NCBI GenBank assembly: GCA_023416695.1
Contig: JAEZGY010000002.1
Location: forward strand, 16,946-80,945
Direction of reading: 5' to 3'
DNA from: Bacillota bacterium
GTDB lineage: Bacteria > Bacillota > Clostridia > Lachnospirales > Lachnospiraceae
DNA length: 64,000 bases
Under the pieces are notes generated by a model, which was not told the origin of the DNA, ran no database searches, and saw only the letters and a list, made by a program, of their open reading frames with translations. The translations under genes and the position numbers were made by a program. Of the stretch, positions 63,555-64,000 are shown piece after piece (position 1 is the first letter of the stretch; each line of letters opens with the position of its first letter).

Positions 63555-64000
63555 TGTTCTGACCCCAAAAAGTTAGACAAAAATTGAATTAAGCGACTAT
63601 CGCGGATTGAATTCTGTATTTTACAGGACTCTGTCCTTTTAGTTTGCCTTTAATTCGTTTGTTGTTATAGTAATTTATATATTTTTCTAATTCCATTATA
63701 AATTCATCATTCGACTCAAAATCTCTCAGGTATACCAATTCTGACTTATTATAACTGATGATTTCACCGTTAAATATATCAAGTAGTAGCGAGAGATACA
63801 GTTTATCTCCAAACAAAGAGAATTCTGTTATATCCGTAGTCCACTTTTGATTTGGTGCTGACGTACTAAAATAACGTTTTATAAGATTTGGAGCAATTTT
63901 ACCCACATCTCCTTTGTAGAAACGAAATTTTTGAACTCTTACCATACATTTAATCCCAATCTCTTTCATCAACCTTTGTACCGTTTTATGGTTGATAGCA
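63555..64000 (-). mobile_element. IS3-family (IS150-like) element, partial
   Basis: The element runs off the window. Its 3' end shows the IS150-type terminal sequence TGACCCCAAAAAGTTAGAC (63560-63578). Inside is a transposase frame with a deletion. The other end and target duplications are not visible. Confidence 0.75.
63589..63999 (-). pseudogene. IS3-family transposase (OrfB) with internal deletion
   Basis: The frame continues to the window edge (AINHKTVQRLMKEIGIKCMV). It has the first catalytic Asp region NQKWTTDITEFS and continues to NGEIISYN, then jumps to ELVYLRDFESNDEF and YINYYNNKRIKGKLKGQSPV. About 60 residues of the usual core between these points, with the second Asp and the Glu of the DDE triad, are missing. 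The enzyme is therefore inactive. Confidence 0.8.

Overview
The window looks like a chromosomal segment of a low-GC, Gram-positive anaerobe of the Lachnospiraceae (Clostridium cluster XIVa) type. The grounds are AT-rich codon use, strong AGGAGG ribosome sites, sigma-A promoters, group-2 PyrF with the PyrK/PyrDB pair, several small families I associate with Lachnospiraceae, and many BspA/LRR/Big-2 surface proteins. This is inference from gene content and motifs; no database was searched. Most genes lie on the minus strand.

Layout. 1-12 kb: HSP90 (htpG) with a perfect CIRCE element, a TraX-like membrane protein, a GH13 glycogen-debranching homologue that has lost its catalytic residues, two ABC-F ATPases, and a CNNM/CorC-type transporter. 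These are followed by a gene-free block (11.17-11.9 kb) holding a long imperfect palindrome and a GC-rich hairpin-repeat cluster. 12-17.2 kb: pyrC-F-K-D-E and a tiny membrane protein, then a degenerate Nudix protein. 17.3-22.7 kb: a three-gene SMC-like operon (JetA/JetB/JetC, MukFEB-like) without the JetD nuclease. 22.9-38.5 kb: DUF5662-like protein, CPA2 antiporter, Big-2 surface protein, proA, an acyl-CoA ligase, a MacB-type ABC exporter, LRR/FN3 surface protein, HAD phosphatase, and a zincin-like lipoprotein.

38.7-42.1 kb is a scrapyard. It holds a chimeric pseudogene with a nonsense and a frameshift mutation, three tyrosine-integrase fragments, and a duplicated tRNA-Gly 3' end with its terminator (about 106 bp, att-like). 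It also holds an array of ~58-bp GC-rich repeats that recurs at 61.3 kb. 42.2-53.5 kb carries a MocR regulator with a divergent aldo/keto reductase, a tandem gamma-glutamylcyclotransferase-like protein, a HTH protein paired with a cN-I 5'-nucleotidase, zinc-ribbon membrane proteins, lipoproteins and RtcB.

53.7-61.3 kb encodes two large secreted proteins: a BspA-type protein split by a one-base frameshift, and a 1522-residue subtilase. The subtilase lies behind a c-di-GMP-I riboswitch whose closing stem runs straight into a U8 tract, which suggests ligand-induced termination. The right end has beta-phosphoglucomutase beside the tail of a dead sugar transporter, a LysR regulator, and a deleted IS3-family transposase.

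Main points for follow-up: the c-di-GMP control of the protease, the JetABC operon without JetD, the catalytically dead GH13 protein, the unassigned palindromic/structured element at 11.2-11.55 kb, and the paired GC-rich repeat arrays set in tRNA 3'-end fragments.
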